Positions 12,167-31,100 of a stretch of 64,000 nt of DNA are shown one piece after another (the first letter of the stretch is position 1; every line of letters starts with the position of its first letter). The stretch spans positions 46,479,087 through 46,543,086 of the forward strand of contig OX344762.1 in NCBI GenBank assembly GCA_947034895.1, given 5' to 3'. The notes below the pieces were generated by a model. The model did no database searches, had not been told where the DNA came from, and saw only the letters and a list, made by a program, of their open reading frames with translations. A program made the position numbers and the translations under genes. Origin of the DNA: Rhytidiadelphus loreus (Eukaryota > Streptophyta > Bryopsida > Hypnales > Hylocomiaceae).

Positions 12167-13859
12167 ATGGCAACGCGAGAAGCAATGGAAGAGTCGAAGG
12201 CGACCTCGCAGAGTCTCGACTCGCCTCTTTACCACGCACCGACTTTGCGTCCTGGCATTGGCTCTCCTCGTTGCCCGCGCTGCTCGGCCCCCTTATCTAA
12301 AGAGCTTGTAAGCTTGTCACCTTTCGATGTTGTCAATTGCGAGGATTCTTTTTTTTCAACATTCGAATTGCTTGAAATTGTTCGAGTTGGTGGTGGAATT
12401 ATGTTTCTTGCACGGTTTTTGATTCTTGGAATTGGTGGTAAATGCTTTCCTGTGATCTTTTCGGTTTTTTCGCTTGGAATTAGATTTTGTTGATACTTTG
12501 ACCTGTCTTACGTGCGTCTCTGCTAATAGAATATGATCGCAGGAAGCGAGTGGGTGGACTATCGCACCTTTTTTGCGAGAGAGCTTTGCCATGGTAATTT
12601 TTTTCGTTCCAGAGTTTGTTTTTTCTGTGCAGTTCGTGTGGTGAGCAATCTCGAATATCCTTGGTATTTCTCCCAATCTACATGGACGATCACTCACTGA
12701 TAAGGAGAAATAGGTGAAATTTGGAGATGAGCAGATTGCGGGAGCGTATCTGACACTAAATATGCTTTCAATTTCGCTGATCTCTGTACGTGGGAGTGGA
12801 GTTCAAAGTATAATTAGGTGGCCCAAACTACTTTTCTGACAGAAGCGACCACTGCTTTACTCGAACTTGAAACTTGGTTTGTATGTGTTTGTAGGTTGGA
12901 ACCGCGGCAGGTGGCAGTCTCTCTAGCTTTTATGCTTTCAACGCAGGTTGGTGCTTTGGTTCTGCGAACGGCTTTCGCGATGGATTGCCTCTTTAATTCT
13001 TCTTATTCTGAAACAAACTGCACGCCAGTTCTTAGATACGCACGGCTATGAATTGAGTGTTCCATATAAATTATTACAATTCGCTTGTGCTCGATCGTCT
13101 TGTTTGTTAAGAGGCTTGACTCATTTTTCTCTTGAAGACAAATTAATGATCCTATTGCACTAATTATAGGGTTTCGTTTGTTAATATTTTCTGCTTTTAT
13201 ATCACAGTGATGCCACACGTGAAGAAGAGGGTGGGCGGACCAATCTGGTGGCAGTTCGTTGTGGGGGTATGAATCAGATTAATCTTCTTAGTATGCAAAA
13301 GATATGTTTCATGATTCTTTTTGCATTAATTGTAAGGACTGTGTTTATGTGTCAAATTTCAATATATACTTTATTGACGTGCACTACTGGTAACTTATTA
13401 AATGTTATCACGTTCTGGGATGTGACTGGGGTTGTTTGCAGTTACCACCTGTTCTACTGTTTTCTGTTGGCTGCGCGGGTTTGGCTGGTATGCAAAATTT
13501 CAATCCCCTTGCACCAAATGTGGTATTTTTACTCCTATTTGTGTTCATCTCCGGCTTTGTTTATAGTTGAGGAATATCCTGTCCTTCATTTGTAGATATG
13601 ATTGTCTCGCTGATTTCTGGATGTCGTTGTGGACATTCCTCACTGTGATTACGTCTTGTAATCTGTTGCAGGTGGTACATTACCTGCACTTGCTCAATTG
13701 GCGGTGTCTACTTATCACACAGCCAGTGCTTCATCACACTCTGCAATCTCTGGGATCACCATGAGAGTTGAAGAGAGAGGTACAAATCCTCTGATGTCTC
13801 ACTTGAGAGAGTCCTCCGACCGAGCATCTTCTCAAGCTTCTGTCAATCAGAAGAGCTAA
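12167..13859 (+). CDS. Small conserved plant membrane protein with N-terminal CPRC motif
   Basis: Exons 12167-12307, 12543-12593, 12895-12946, 13208-13266, 13442-13487 and 13672-13859 join in frame to 178 residues. I recall plant proteins of this general pattern, but know no assigned function. Residues 33-39 are SPRCPRC, a half zinc-ribbon-like pair (Cys36, Cys39) with no second pair, in a polar, probably cytosolic N-terminus. A small-residue-rich hydrophobic stretch (about 63-80, MVGTAAGGSLSSFYAFNA) and a second (about 97-125, WWQFVVGLPPVLLFSVGC onward) suggest two membrane segments with a short basic loop (HVKKRVGG) between them. A Ser/Ala/His-rich segment follows and the tail is polar. The ATG is the first in the exon and sits after a pyrimidine-rich leader. 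Sure as a gene, unsure of role. Confidence 0.85.
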
Positions 13860-14649
13860 TCCAATGCCGGGCATTTGCCTCCTGAAGTCACACTTGCACG
13901 GTGCAAGCAAGTTAAGAGTCTCTTCTTCCAGGCAGCAGCGAAAGAGATGCGTATTACTTATGGAGGCATTTGTTCGTATTGGAGCTGCACATGAAGATGT
14001 AGGCGATGCAATTGAAGGTCTTTTGCTGGCAGGGAGCAAATTTACGCAACGTTTCAACCATCCGCTTACGTTGCACTCTATTAACTTGAATCTGGGTCAA
14101 ATGCACTGCATCTGCGGAATTAGAGTCACATCGAGAGATGTTATAATGCGTTATGCCGCAAGCTATCGCAGACTAACTATTCCAGGCATTTTTACCATTT
14201 TCACAGTCTTGTAGTATGCATGCTAGTCAGCTTTGTACAGTCCAGTTTTGTAATCAATTTATACCAGTCCATAATTTGTAACAATACTTCTGTTGCAAGA
14301 AGCCGAGTGTGCAATAATTGAAAAAGCATCAGGACCATAACTTATATTTTTTCCACTTGTTCTTGATCCACTTCGCAGCTTCAGTTTGTCGCTCCTAGGA
14401 AGTAGGATTGTATCATACACACAATTCTTTATAAGTGGGTTTCAGCAGAAGAAGGCGACATCAGAGTTGTGTTCCAAAATTCTATGAGGGAGCTCCCTGA
14501 GTATTGTAGCACATTGTGCCCAATTTGGTAACAAATTATTAGGAGTTGCAATGTCCGACAACTAATTTTGTGAGAACACTGCTCCAACTAACTTGTACCA
14601 TCTGTCACAACTCAAATATTGCCGGTATACAACAAGGGTTCATAAAGCT

Positions 14650-14945
14650 CACGATTCTTCTTCAGAGATTCCTTCCTTTACATCCAAAATTGGTGATTTT
14701 GAGCTCAGTAATCTCGTCTGAAAGCACTAAGTTGCCCTTAGCGGAGCTTCGAAATCGCGTTGCCCAAGAGCATCGCCACCAGTTGCTCTCCAAATGACCA
14801 CGGCACAACCAAGTGGCGTGGTACCAGTTGCACGCCAAATGAGCACTGTACCCAAAGTGGCGAGGGCTTTGGAGTCCCGTGAGATGTGGTTGTGCCGTGA
14901 TCACATACTGATCCCCACCAACAACCCTCTAAAATTGGATTGAAT
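14650..14945. repeat. Dispersed repeat, copy 1 (rearranged)
   Basis: Shares gagatgtggtt, ccccaccaacaacc and ctaaaattggat with the copy at 15868-16250. It also holds agcatcgccaccagttg (near 14769), which is the reverse complement of a motif in the copy at 17398-17690, so this copy carries an internal inversion relative to the others. Confidence 0.6.
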
Positions 14946-15009
14946 ATAAGTTTTCAAGTGTCACCAAGGCATCGGACACTGTGGCTTATTCTTGGAGCTA
15001 AAAATTTTA

Positions 15010-15610
15010 AGATTGAGTTTTTTGTTGAACATTGCAATGGATCTATGGATTAAAAATAAAAACTTTATCTTGTACCCCACATGAACACATAGTAATGGAT
15101 TAAAAATAAAACTTTTTATCTTGTACCCCATATGAACATATACTAATGGATTAAAAATAGAAGGTTTATCTTTTACATTAAAGGTATGTATAACACATAC
15201 ATGTACTTGTTAATATTTGTAGAATTTATAATTTTAAGTTTGAACATATACTAATGGATTAAAAATAAAACTTTTTATTTTGTATCCCACATGAACACAT
15301 AGTAATTGATTAAAAATAAAACTTTTTATCTTGTACCCCATATGAACATATACTAATGGATTAAAAATAGAAAGTTTATCTTTCACATTAAAAGTATGTA
15401 TAATACATACATGTACTTGTTAATGTTTGTAGAACTTATAATTTTAAGTTTGAACACATACTAATGGATTAAAAATAAAAAAATTTATCTTGTGCTCCAT
15501 ATGAACATATACTAATGGATTAAAAATAGAAGGTTTATCTCTTACATTACCTAACATATACATATACTTGTTAATATTTATAGAACTTCTAATTTTAAGT
15601 TTGAATGAAA
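15010..15610. repeat. AT-rich tandem array, about three units
   Basis: A block reading tactaatggattaaaaat, then a tttatc segment, then cacatacatgtacttgtt and aatttataattttaag recurs near 15085, 15245-15450 and 15460-15600. Sub-units (ggattaaaaataaaa followed by ttatcttgta) also repeat at shorter spacing, giving a nested array. Related fragments reappear at 16355-16550 and 16830-16885. Confidence 0.75.
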
Positions 15611-15867
15611 TCTTATATAATGTTATGTTTTTATATAAAAAAATCTTTTATTATTTTTTCCATCCCTCAAGAGTGTAATGTGTGCATTGAAAAGTTTTGG
15701 TTTCAAAGCGTCCGCACATTCTTGAGAGTACACATGGAAAAAAGTCTTATTTGCATTGTAGTGCTCTATAATGTGTCTCCAAAAATTCCCACTCTTCTGT
15801 CCAGTCCCTTACTTCGGATCCTGTGAAATGTGTAAAAAAGAAAAACAAAGTTGCTTCTCCTCTGCCT

Positions 15868-16250
15868 CACAAAAGTTCTTCCCTTTTTTTGCACGCCCCC
15901 CACTTCCTCCCCCCTCCCCCCTCCCCCCTCCCCCCTCCATTGCTTCCACGTTGACATCCATTGAGGGAATAGTCTACGTTGACTAAGAATCTAAAATACC
16001 GTGAGTTGTAATACTACCCTCTACAAAGGCCCTCCCTTGCCGTGGAAATGTGAATGTGACGTGATGGACGCCAAAATTTATACCATAACGTGTTGTTGGT
16101 GTGGAGCCGTTCATTGTTAAAAAGGCACGCCAAAGATGGAGTACCGTTGCCAAGAACGTTAAACAGTACTGGTGGCGATGCTCTAACCCGTGAGATGTGG
16201 TTATCCACTACTCCCCACCAACAACCTGCTAAAATTGGATCAACCATCGC
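15868..16250. repeat. Dispersed repeat, copy 2
   Basis: Aligns with 17398-17690 over several blocks: cacaaaagttcttccc, ccacgttgacatccattg, ccctctacaaaggcc and actggtggcgatgctcta. The right end matches copy 1 (ccccaccaacaacc, ctaaaattggat). It contains the C-rich microsatellite. No open frame runs through all copies, so it looks non-coding. Confidence 0.7.
15896..15938 (-). repeat. (CCCCCCT)n microsatellite with G-quadruplex potential
   Basis: Runs of five to six C separated by single T or short spacers: at least four adjacent C-runs in 15908-15938 plus one at 15896-15901. The minus strand therefore has consecutive G-runs with one-base loops, a textbook quadruplex pattern. The other copies of this repeat lack the expansion. 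Confidence 0.8.
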
Positions 16251-16354
16251 TACTCAATTGCCACTGAGGTGCCAAGTCACAGTGAATGTCACTATAGTGC
16301 TCTTTGAAATCACAGTTGCTTTTTCCAGTCTTACAAAAGTTTTATCTCATAAAA

Positions 16355-17165
16355 ATAAAAGCTTTATTTTTTACATTATATATATGTATTACATATACAT
16401 GTACTTAATAATATTTATAGAATCTTTAATTTTATTTTTATATAAATACCTTTTACATTATACATATCTATTACATAAACATGTACTTATTAGTATTTAT
16501 AGAATCTTTAATTTTATTTATATATAAATTTGTATACAACTTATAGTTATTGGACTAAATATAGTTTTAACTATAACTATAATTGTAGGTTTTACACTAA
16601 AGTATTTTCTTACACTTTATAAATCTTGAATTATTATTATATTTTATACATTCTTTCTCTTGGTATAAGGTGTGTGCATTGTGATGAGTTGCATCCGAAG
16701 CGTCCCCTTGTACCCAAAGTTAGGATAGTTATAATTATTGTTTTGTTTTGGGTTTGTAATATTATCCATCCTTTGTAAGTACAAAATATGTGCATTGTGA
16801 TGAGTTAGCATCCACAGAGGCCATTAATACTTATAGAGTCTTTAATTTTATTTATATATAAATTTGTATACAACTTATATTCTTTATATATATATTTTCA
16901 TTATTTTTGCTTAGGATTTTGTCCACCTTTCAAGAGTATGAGTTGTGTGCATTGGAACAATTGGTTCTAAAGCGTCTCCTTATACTTAAAGTTTTTGCAT
17001 TGGATCAAGGTTTGTAATTTAAGTTTATTTTTATTTGTTTAGGAATTTCTCCTTTCTTCAAAAATATGAGGTGTGTGCATTGTGAACAATTGGTTCCAAA
17101 GCATTCCCACATACTTAAAAGTTAAAGCTTATGATAAAGTATGAGGTGTGTGCATTGGAATAAAG
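16355..17165. repeat. AT-rich spacer with repeated short motifs
   Basis: tctttaattttatttatatata followed by a ttgtatacaactta segment occurs near 16505-16545 and again near 16850-16885. A second motif, gtgtgcattg followed by an a/t-rich turn and ggttccaaagcgt-like text, recurs near 16670, 16790, 16945, 17075 and 17145. No gene is visible. Confidence 0.6.
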
Positions 17166-17397
17166 CTTATGATTGAATTTTTTATTTTTTTATTTTTTTT
17201 ATTTTTTCTTTACATATTCACAATAATTGCAAAAAATTCCAAAATAATATGAATGTTTTTAGACTTGTATTCAACATATGATTTCATCTCTAAAAAATAA
17301 GAATAAAAATTGTCTTTCATATGTAGCTGCTTAATCAAAGTAATGAATAGAATAGCACATCTACTAAAAGAAAGAGCATAGTTGCTTGTCCTCATCT

Positions 17398-17690
17398 TCA
17401 CAAAAGTTCTTCCCCTTCTTCGCACCCCCCATTATTCTCCATCGCATCCACGTTGACATCCATTGTGCCCACAGTCTTCGTTGACCAAGTTAGCGTGAGT
17501 GTAATATTGCCCTCTACAAAGGCCTTTTGTTGCCGGGCAAATGTAGAAGTGACGGGATAAATGGCAAAAATAGTACCGTGACGTGATGTTGGTGGGGAGC
17601 CATTTTCCGCTACCCAAGCATGGCAAGTGCTGTGTGCTGTTGCCGAGACCTTTGGAGACAACTGGTGGCGATGCTCTAAATTGCCTCCTT
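17398..17690. repeat. Dispersed repeat, copy 3
   Basis: Same order of blocks as 15868-16250 but diverged and without the C-rich expansion. It ends near aactggtggcgatgctctaaa (17658-17680), the motif found inverted in copy 1. It sits about 1 kb upstream of the dehydrogenase coding region. Confidence 0.65.
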
Positions 17691-18748
17691 CAGAACCCAA
17701 GTCTTGCTCACCGACAGCCCTCTGACGTTTGTGAAACTCAGTCCTCCACGGTAATAGACCACCACGTCCATGGGGGCTCCTTAGGGTTTCCAATTGACCA
17801 CGGTATGGCAACATGTCACAGAGAAGGTCCCCTGAGTGTGGCAACGTCCTCCTCCTGTGCACTACTCTGGGACGCTGGACGGAATCTCCGAATATCTGAG
17901 CGTCCCAGCTCGTGTCGACACTTGGAAGAACAATTGTATTGCATATTCCACTGGGTCGTCATTTGTTTCGGACACGGAAACTGAAGTAGACGTACTTCGT
18001 GGGATGAGGGTTTCCTCTGTATGCGTGACGAGAGATCTTGACGCAATTTGTTTGTGCAGCTGATTGAATTCGAGGCGTTGGTTTGTTAATTTGGTGGAGA
18101 CCGAGATGAGGGGTGTTTGTGGACCGCGAGCTAAATTTCCATGGCTGGTGCCTGCTCTTTTCCGCCAGGCAAGAGCCTTGCATTTTGGTTGTTATTCTTT
18201 TGGATTTTATTACAAGTTCCGCAATTTATTCACAAGTTCAGCAGTGCTTTGGAAATTTCTAGTGTCCGGAACTGCGTGGCTTTGATTCTCAGTGCTTTGC
18301 TTCGATCTTTGCTCTCTATTTTGTGGGGTTTACGTGTGCTCATGAATATCAGACACATTGCATGGTTGCCGTGAATTTCACGTTGTCATGATGATCACTC
18401 TAATTCTTGCACGTGCACATTGCGAACATGTCCTATAAACATTGGTGTATTTCTATCAGAGTAGCTACAAAATGTTGAAATTCTCGAATAAGATATACAT
18501 CAATAGCTATCTACAATTGAATCAAACAAATCTATCATAAAACAATCTTAACAGTGGCTTTCTCCTACAAGCCACGCGTGCCTGAAAAATGCATTCGATG
18601 TAGAAGACGATTAAAAAGAAATTGCTAGTCAATTTTGAAATTATTCTTCAGTTTGAGGGAAAAGACTCCAATCACTTCCCTAGTCCATATGACAAGAATT
18701 TTGCCTCGGGAGATCATAAGATTGGGCTTGGGTTTTCTGTGTGCGCAG

Positions 18749-25142
<6,394 letters not shown>

Positions 25143-26934
25143 AATCTGTCCTTAATGATGGTAAGTTGCAATTTCTCAGATATTTTGTTGGAAGATTACA
25201 ATCCCAGTCACTACGTTTGTCAGTTTAGTATCTTCCCTGGTAACATTGATGAACAGTGTTCACTGCCTTTTTAATGATACGATACGATCACACAACAGTG
25301 TCAATTAAGATGACAAGATGCAAAAGGACGAGGACTTACCATATGAATCTACACTTCGTTTTCTATTCAATTGTGCCTAATAGAAATTTCCAGGCACTTT
25401 ACTTTGTATTTTGTGCCCCATCATTGAAGAGCTACAGTCAAACAGAAAGTATCAGTCAAATTCAGATATCATTATATGGTATATTTTCGAGCATCGATAT
25501 CCGCATCGATATCCGCATACTGAAACCACTCATTACATAGTATTTAATACCTATTTTAGCTACATCCTCCCTGAGTCAAACCGAGGTGAACGTTGGCTAG
25601 ATAACTCCGTAGTCTGGGATTGCTTTCGATGTGTTGTTATCTCTTTGTTCCTAACTCATTAGATCAACTGTGATTTTTGCAGGCGGGGTGCGTATATACA
25701 GAACATTTCTTGCTTTCTTCAGATTGATTAAGCTAGGGAGTATGTGACAGGTTTGTTCTCCAATTGGCTCAACAAATCTGGTTCGTTAACACATCAATTT
25801 CCTGCTCTCATATTGGAACGCCCTCAAAGGGTTCAATGATGAGCACATATTTGCCTCTGCCAAGGCTTCTACTGTTGGTCTGCTATCCAAGGGTAATCAA
25901 AAGACTCTCTTGTTGCATTCCGAATGGTGACTCTCCTACTGGCCAGAGATTGATTTTGCAAGCGGTGAGCGTTTGACAATGTTCCTTCATAATTGCAGGT
26001 CTGTAAGTATTGCCTATACAAAGGTCTGTGACTACACCAGGTTTCATACTAGCTGTAGGACGGGCTCCATGACAAACCCTTGTCAAGTTGTGAACCTGCT
26101 GTTTGTATGAATAACAGATATGCTGTACAGTACAAGAGTTGGGGCTTGTGTGCTTGTTTTTTCTGTGGCTTGCAAATGCAGGAACACGGTTGTTTCTGGC
26201 GATTGGGATTTTTTGTGCGTCCTTTTGATTCCAAGCAGCCCTTACTGAATAGTGCACTCAGCTTGCGCCAGACGTACCAGATGAATTCTGTTTCAATTAT
26301 TGATTATTGATTTCCCTTCGCCAATCTAGCGTAGATATGTTTTTTGTCTTTCGGGAATTGGCATCGGCATCGGCATCATGTGCAGGATGCAGCTTGTTAC
26401 ATACATACCTACGGTATTGTCCAATTATTTTGTAATCTTGAGTAACAAACAAGACCCCAATGACAACATAATGCACGGACTTGTGTCTGCTGGCAGAGAG
26501 CTGTGATGGAATGAGCTGAAAGCCTCAAACTGATTGTCCATTTATGGGAGGCTCCGTCCTCTGTTATTTGACTGATTTCCTGACACAAAATCTCAGGCAT
26601 CCCAGCTGCTCTTTCATTTCTGTTCCTTTCGATCCAGATAGCAATCATCACCAAGTAGGAAAACACCACTTTTATTATTTATTTTCCAAATTCCTTCAAT
26701 GTACAGTTTCCAAATCAAAAAAGAGTTTCATATTATATTGTGTTTTCAAAACGTGTGTTTTGAAGCTTGTGTGAGTGCAGAATCCTATGCTGATGTGTCC
26801 TTTTCCGAAGTGCATTGTCATGATGCTAAAAGGTTGGCTAAGATTGTGGTAATGGGTAGGTGAATGATACAAATGGGAGGGACCAATAGATGTCAAAATT
26901 GGGTGATTGATGGCATTGGGTTGTTTTACCTTAA

Positions 26935-27329
26935 AGCATCTCCACCAAGGCATGCCATATTGCCTTAGCAAATGGTTTGGCATACCCAAGGAGTTGTAAG
27001 TGGCCCCACCACTAGTAGCCTTTATCATTTTTCAACTCCGACCACTTGAAATTTTCATCCAGACATTCCATCTTCTTGTGTCTCCTACCAACACAATATT
27101 GATGATAAGAGCTTTCAAGCAAACAATTTTTTTCTATTGAGTGCCCCCATGCAAATGAGGGGGGTCCAAATTCCAAACTCTTGATTGCCACACCTTTTGG
27201 ACTACGTCTTTAGTGCGTCTTCAACCTATTTTCGGTGGGGGACCAAAAATAGACAAGGCCTATCTAACGATTGGCACACAACACATGAATTATAGTGAGT
27301 TCATTTTCCCTATCATTGTTGGAGATGCT
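26935..27329. mobile_element. Candidate MITE with AGCATCTCCA termini
   Basis: The left end reads agcatctccaccaa and the right end ttgttggagatgct, a 14-bp inverted pair with one mismatch, enclosing 395 bp with no open frame. GAGCATCTCCAACA-like ends are common in plant non-autonomous DNA transposons. No clear target-site duplication was found. Confidence 0.5.
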
Positions 27330-27839
27330 CTTATTACAATCACTCGTACCCAAAGCAAGGCTAAAATCTTCATTTGTGTCTAACAATAAATACAACCGTA
27401 AGATCCTCTAGTTAACTTGTTCAAGTACATCCTCCAAAATTTTAGAGTGAGAATTCCCACCAATTGCAAGTTCAATGTGCCTAAACTTCAAAAAGCAGAT
27501 TTTCCTAACCCTTCCTAAAAGTGAAGATTTGTCTTTCAGCATTTTTAGAAAGAAAAAAACGTGTGTTCAAAACTTGTTCAATTTAGCCAATATGTTGGAA
27601 AATTAATCAACCACAAAAAAAATTGCCTCATAAAATTCAAATGGTCCAATTTGGCTAGTTTGCACCCAGTTCAAGAAATCTGATCAGTCCAACTCCAGAA
27701 TAGCAGGGAACTGAAGTCAGGGCTCATGCAAACAGTGTTGCACATGCCTAGACGAGTGGATATCAAGCCCACGTCAAGCAGCAAATTAGGGGGAAATCAA
27801 ATAAATATAAAATATAAAAGAAAAAGAAAAACGGTCCGG

Positions 27840-28150
27840 TGAGCAACCCCCAAACTGCCACTTTTGGCAGTTGTGCCTATTTTCTACTATTATTAGAGTG
27901 GTCAAATTTTCTTATCTTCTTGTTGGCAAGTGAAAGGAGGTTCTAATGCACGAGAGAATGCAGCATTTGAATATTGTATGCAAAAGTTATGAAGGGTCAA
28001 AGTTTCTTTTAGTAAAGTTATAAAATCGTTTCTTCCACATAGGTACATATTGATTTTGGAGATGTGCACAAAGTGATGATGGCAGTTTTGGGTTCAGTGG
28101 GTGCATTTGGCGGGGGGGTCACCTTATGGCAAACGTGGTTCTAAGGGAGG
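27840..28150. mobile_element. Degenerate relative of the TTAA-bounded element at 38988-39273
   Basis: Shares long blocks with 38988-39273, including tatgcaaaagttatgaaggg, tacatattgattttgg and agtgatgatggca, in the same order. The ends (ggtgagcaaccccc and gggggggtcacctta) look like decayed versions of that element's inverted termini. It is non-coding. Confidence 0.6.
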
Positions 28151-31100
28151 AGGTCTATAAAGTGTTTGGGCTTGAAAAGTGTGCCTTGTATGTCTCCCTC
28201 TTGAAATGTATACCATTTGTACATTTTTCTTTTTCATTGCACTAACAATGTACAAACCGTGTACATTTCATGAGGTAGATGCTTTTAGTGATTACTATGT
28301 TTCAAAAAAATTCATAACCGATTCCACAAAGGTCCAAAGGATATTAAATGACTTGGGTTAGATGCTAATTCCATTTGTCTTTCAAGGAAATTTCAAGATA
28401 TCTAACCTCTCCAAACTAATTCCAGCTCTTAAAGGAGAGCTTTATGGCCCTCCTACCTTGTTGGACATTTGAAAATGATATTTAATACATATATTGTACC
28501 CAACTATCAAAGTCAACAAAAAAATAACTAAAAAATAGATGCCAAAAATTTAGAAAAATTATTTTTCCAAAAAAGAATTACATGGAGAAAAGCACAAAAT
28601 TTGAGGAAATATTTCTAATTTTAGCACCTACCAAATTTGATTATTCAACTTTAATTAAATATTTGGCATGAAATGTTGACTTTCATAGCTACCTACGGTA
28701 CTTATTCACACTCAAAGAAAACTTCCATGTTGTATAGGAATTGTATATGAATTTTTAAGTTTTCTAGAGTAGGAATTGCCTTTGCCGAGGTTTATAATGC
28801 TTTCATTTCTATGTCAATAGGGAGAAATTACATTTTAGGAATAGCTTTGCATTATTGTCCAAAAAATTGCAGCCAAAATGTTTAGATCCAATGCTAAAAA
28901 TGGTTTTCTAAAAATTAGAAACTTACTTCACCACGAGCCTCTCCTTAAAATTTTGTCGACCAACAATTTTGATTCTCTTCTTGCAATTTTTGTATACTTC
29001 CAACCAAAAATATTAAAATTTCTTTTGTCTTTTCTGAAATTTTTGGTTGATTTTGTATGCATGGAAGTTCGCTTTTACCATTGGAAACTTTGAACTCTGC
29101 AGCCAAGGCAAGATTAGGAAGGTGTCAGGGCTACATTAGGCTGGTTTAGCCCCATTTTTGTACCACTAATTGGGGATAAAAATGGGAAGAGGGCTAAAAA
29201 AACTTAGCAATTTTAGCTCCATTTTTGTTCCATTGACCAGGGATAAAATTCTTTTGAGAGACATCACAAGAAGCTCACACGGGTGTAGCATGGGCTAGAA
29301 ATTGGTGGTTAAGCCCCTCTCAATCTTCTATCCTGGGGGTTAGAAGATCCAAAGTTCCTAGTGTTATATCCACAATATTGAAGGCCCAACTACTATAATC
29401 AAGGAGAATTGATCTCTTCATTGTCTCTTTTTTTAGTTGGAAGAAAACATTGGAACTTTTTACCACTAATTATCATAGTTGAAAATTTTGAATTTATAAT
29501 CGGAATCAAAGTAACCTCAAATTAGTTGGAACTTAGAAAGAGTCAAGAATACAAAATTAATTTGCATATTTCAAAATTTTATTTTCTATAATTAATTATT
29601 GGAAAACAAAATCTATTGCTCTTGTAGTTTGGAAGCTACTATAAATGTATGTATACACTTGGTGTTAAAAAGTGATTTTAGCTAAGTAAATCTAGCATAA
29701 AGCAAGGGCAAAAATATAATTTACTTTGTTTGTAAGACCCTCACTAGTATTATTCTTAGTACCAACTATAAACATACATTAAACTATATGGAAACCAGAC
29801 ATTCAATTTTCACGCAATAATTGAGTGCAAACAAGCTTTATCCAAAATACAAAGAATCTATTTTTTCCATCAATGTAGACGTTTGTGAATATTTTAGTTA
29901 GTTCTCTAACATTTTCGTGGTATATGTTTTCAAAACTCCTTGTTGCATATATTCTATAGTTTAAGAATACAAGTATGCTTAGCAATAAAGTATAAATAAT
30001 AATTTTTCCAATTTAAAAGCAACCTTTTAAAATTGACTTTAATAAAAAAGTTCAATAATTAAAAAAAAATCACCATCATTAGAACTTTGCATTTTGAACT
30101 AAAAGTTTATAAATTCTTGTGAAACTCACAAATATTCAAACCAAAGACAATTTAAGACTGAATTTTCAACATCTAATCTCAAATATTATATATATGCATA
30201 TATATTAATGTAGTGATAAACACATACCATGGATATGATCTATGGGTCATAGCTTATAATCCTTAAACAAAATAAAATAACGTGGATTCTTCTAAGTTTC
30301 ATCCTTATGATACATCTCCACATTTTGTAGATTTGTACTACTACTTGGTCTATAATCCTTAAACGTCTCAACATGCCCTTGGAATGTCTCTTGGAATGTC
30401 TTTTTTAGTGTATTTTCAAAAAATGTGACATTCAAGGATTAAGTAAATTCTTATTTTGGATTCACACACTTCAAGACTCTAATCTATTATTTCATCTTAA
30501 ATTGCACACAATATTGGTTCAAATTTCATTCTTGTGATCTCAAGAATGTGGCATTGAAGTAGGAGGTTCATAAAGCAACCAAACTCTCAAAGTGCTCTCC
30601 CTAATATAAAACTTCATATTTATTTCTTCAATGTACCAATTGCATTTGTCAACGTACCAACAACAAGCATATCAAGGTGTGGACAATATCAATGTCCTAT
30701 GTAATTCCAACTTTAGAATTCATAACTAATTCCACAAAGGTCCCCCAAAACACGAAACAACTTTGGGTTCAATGTCAATTCTCTCATCTTTTGAGTCAAA
30801 TTTTATGAAATGTATTTCAAAAAGGGACCCTCCTCCCCTCTCAAATTATAAATCTACTAATAAATAGTTGCTTTATAGACCTGATGTACCTAAAAGGAAC
30901 ACTTATTCAAGATCTGCAAATCTTGAAGGTACTAGCTACAAAATTAAATGATGCACATTTGTTAAAGAATGGATTAGGAAACCAACAAAATTGGTTTCGT
31001 ATTTTTTTCAAGCTTGTATGAATATAACACAAATTTGTAAAAGCAATTGCATAGATGCACCTACTATGAACCATAGACTAACACACAAGTGGTCACGAAA

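Larger units (their letters stand above)
13860..18748. other. Repeat-rich intergenic region
   Basis: 13860-14500 is probably the 3' UTR and downstream flank of the preceding gene. 14650-17690 is assembled from a three-copy dispersed repeat, an AT-rich tandem array and a C-rich microsatellite, listed separately. 17700-18748 has higher GC and probably holds the promoter and leader of the dehydrogenase gene. A possible transit-peptide exon is discussed under that gene. No other gene is visible. Confidence 0.6.

Noticed and set aside
13864..14214. 116-codon open frame just after the small membrane protein gene
   Set aside because: It starts 5 bp after that gene's stop on the same strand, has no recognisable motif and fits a 3' UTR better.
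15010..15610. Regular repeats that could suggest a CRISPR-like array
   Set aside because: The repeats are AT-rich tandem units that vary along their length without conserved direct repeats and unique spacers; the window is plant nuclear DNA.
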